In this document: piece by piece, positions 60,608 to 60,867 of the stretch
How the letters are laid out: each line of letters opens with the position of its first letter
Numbering within the stretch: position 1 is the stretch's first letter
Origin: Campylobacterales bacterium
Lineage (GTDB): Bacteria > Campylobacterota > Campylobacteria > Campylobacterales > Campylobacteraceae
Assembly: GCA_014859645.1 (NCBI GenBank)
Contig: JACUTV010000005.1
Span: 1-60,867 of the forward strand
Length of the DNA: 60,867 nucleotides
Reading direction: 5' to 3'
Notes under the pieces: generated by a model
Seen by the model: the letters and a program-made list of their open reading frames with translations, nothing else
What the model was told of the DNA's origin: nothing
The model's database searches: none
Translations under genes and position numbers: made by a program

Positions 60608-60867
60608 TGGAAGGATTTATCGACATCACCGCTGCGGTGAGTAACGAAACGCGGGTGCATATCTTGGCGTTTTTGCAAAAACACGGCAAAAGTTGCGTGT
60701 GTGAGCTAGAACACAGCCTTCAAATGGGCCAAGCGCGCCTTTCTACCAACCTTGCCATCTTGAAAAAAGCGGGTTTTGTTAGTGTAGAGCGTGAGGGAAA
60801 GTGGGCTTACTACGCCCTCGCGCCCAAAACCCCCTTGCACACCCAACTGCTAGAGGCTATTAGCGCC
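60604..60867 (+). CDS. arsR: ArsR-family metalloregulator, 5' part
   Basis: 88 residues are seen before the window ends. A winged helix with SNETRVHILAFLQKHGKSCVCELEHSL, where CVCEL is the arsenite-binding ELCVCDL-type site, then RLSTNLAILKKAGFVSVERE. It should repress acr3-arsR until arsenite binds. The order transporter-regulator, coupled by a 4-bp overlap, gives autoregulation. Confidence 0.92.
   Translation, partial: MMEGFIDITAAVSNETRVHILAFLQKHGKSCVCELEHSLQMGQARLSTNLAILKKAGFVSVEREGKWAYYALAPKTPLHTQLLEAISA

Noticed and set aside
1-60867. CCWGG depletion as a sign of long residence of the EcoRII-like system
   Set aside because: CCAGG/CCTGG occur at several places read by eye (e.g. near 3669, 5871, 7168, 8324), so no clear depletion; a proper count was not possible.

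Overview
The window is a chromosome segment of about 61 kb that is almost fully coding. It looks like a Campylobacterota (epsilonproteobacterial) chromosome close to Sulfurospirillum. The reasons are the histidine kinase with the H-QWRQPL type phosphoacceptor box, the adjacent tup tungstate and mod molybdate gene sets, a free di-Mop protein, NnrS, and the general style of the proteins. The genus is an inference. Most of the window has balanced base composition. The stretch at about 30.0-35.1 kb is strongly AT-rich and looks foreign. A palindromic decamer, TTACATGTAA, occurs 21 times (plus about 17 near-copies), both inside and between genes.

Layout. 0-17.4 kb is a biofilm-adhesin locus: the end of a TolC-like outer-membrane protein, a LapB/LapC type I secretion pair, a LuxR-type regulator, a 2561-residue LapA/BapA-like adhesin with an N-terminal retention module, then LapG protease, LapD c-di-GMP receptor, a second LapG, and a chemoreceptor. 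17.4-20.7 kb holds sodB, a small PhnA-like gene and a response regulator/histidine kinase pair. 20.7-25.2 kb is an unrecognised three-gene unit: a polytopic membrane protein, a Tat-exported metallo-beta-lactamase-fold protein, and a COG0523 metallochaperone GTPase with a large extra N-terminal domain. Phased 11-bp repeats precede it. 25.3-30 kb holds a diguanylate cyclase, a dienelactone hydrolase, and nnrS/tpx divergent from a MOSC protein across one perfect FNR-type box.

30.1-35.8 kb is a small defence island. A sacsin/Hsp90-like ATPase of 1289 residues overlaps an AlbA_2 (Schlafen-type) protein with a C-terminal HEPN RNase motif. They converge on an mntA-hepT toxin-antitoxin pair.

35.8-54.6 kb is a molybdate/tungstate block: an eight-gene mod operon with two ModA and two ModB but one ModC; a methyltransferase-exbB-exbD-tonB operon; modE; an operon of a luciferase-like monooxygenase, a FecCD-family ABC importer and a TonB-dependent receptor; and tupA divergent from tupBC. 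Three promoters share a near-identical 24-bp ModE-type palindrome placed identically between the -35 and -10 boxes. This ties the TonB system and the receptor operon to molybdenum control. The simplest reading is active outer-membrane uptake of molybdate, tungstate or a chelate of them, energised by a dedicated TonB-ExbBD.

54.6-60.9 kb holds a thioredoxin, an AI-2E-type permease, an EcoRII-like restriction-modification pair flanked by a 28-bp perfect direct repeat, a decayed arsB, and an intact acr3-arsR pair cut by the window end. No rRNA, tRNA, CRISPR or insertion sequence was seen.
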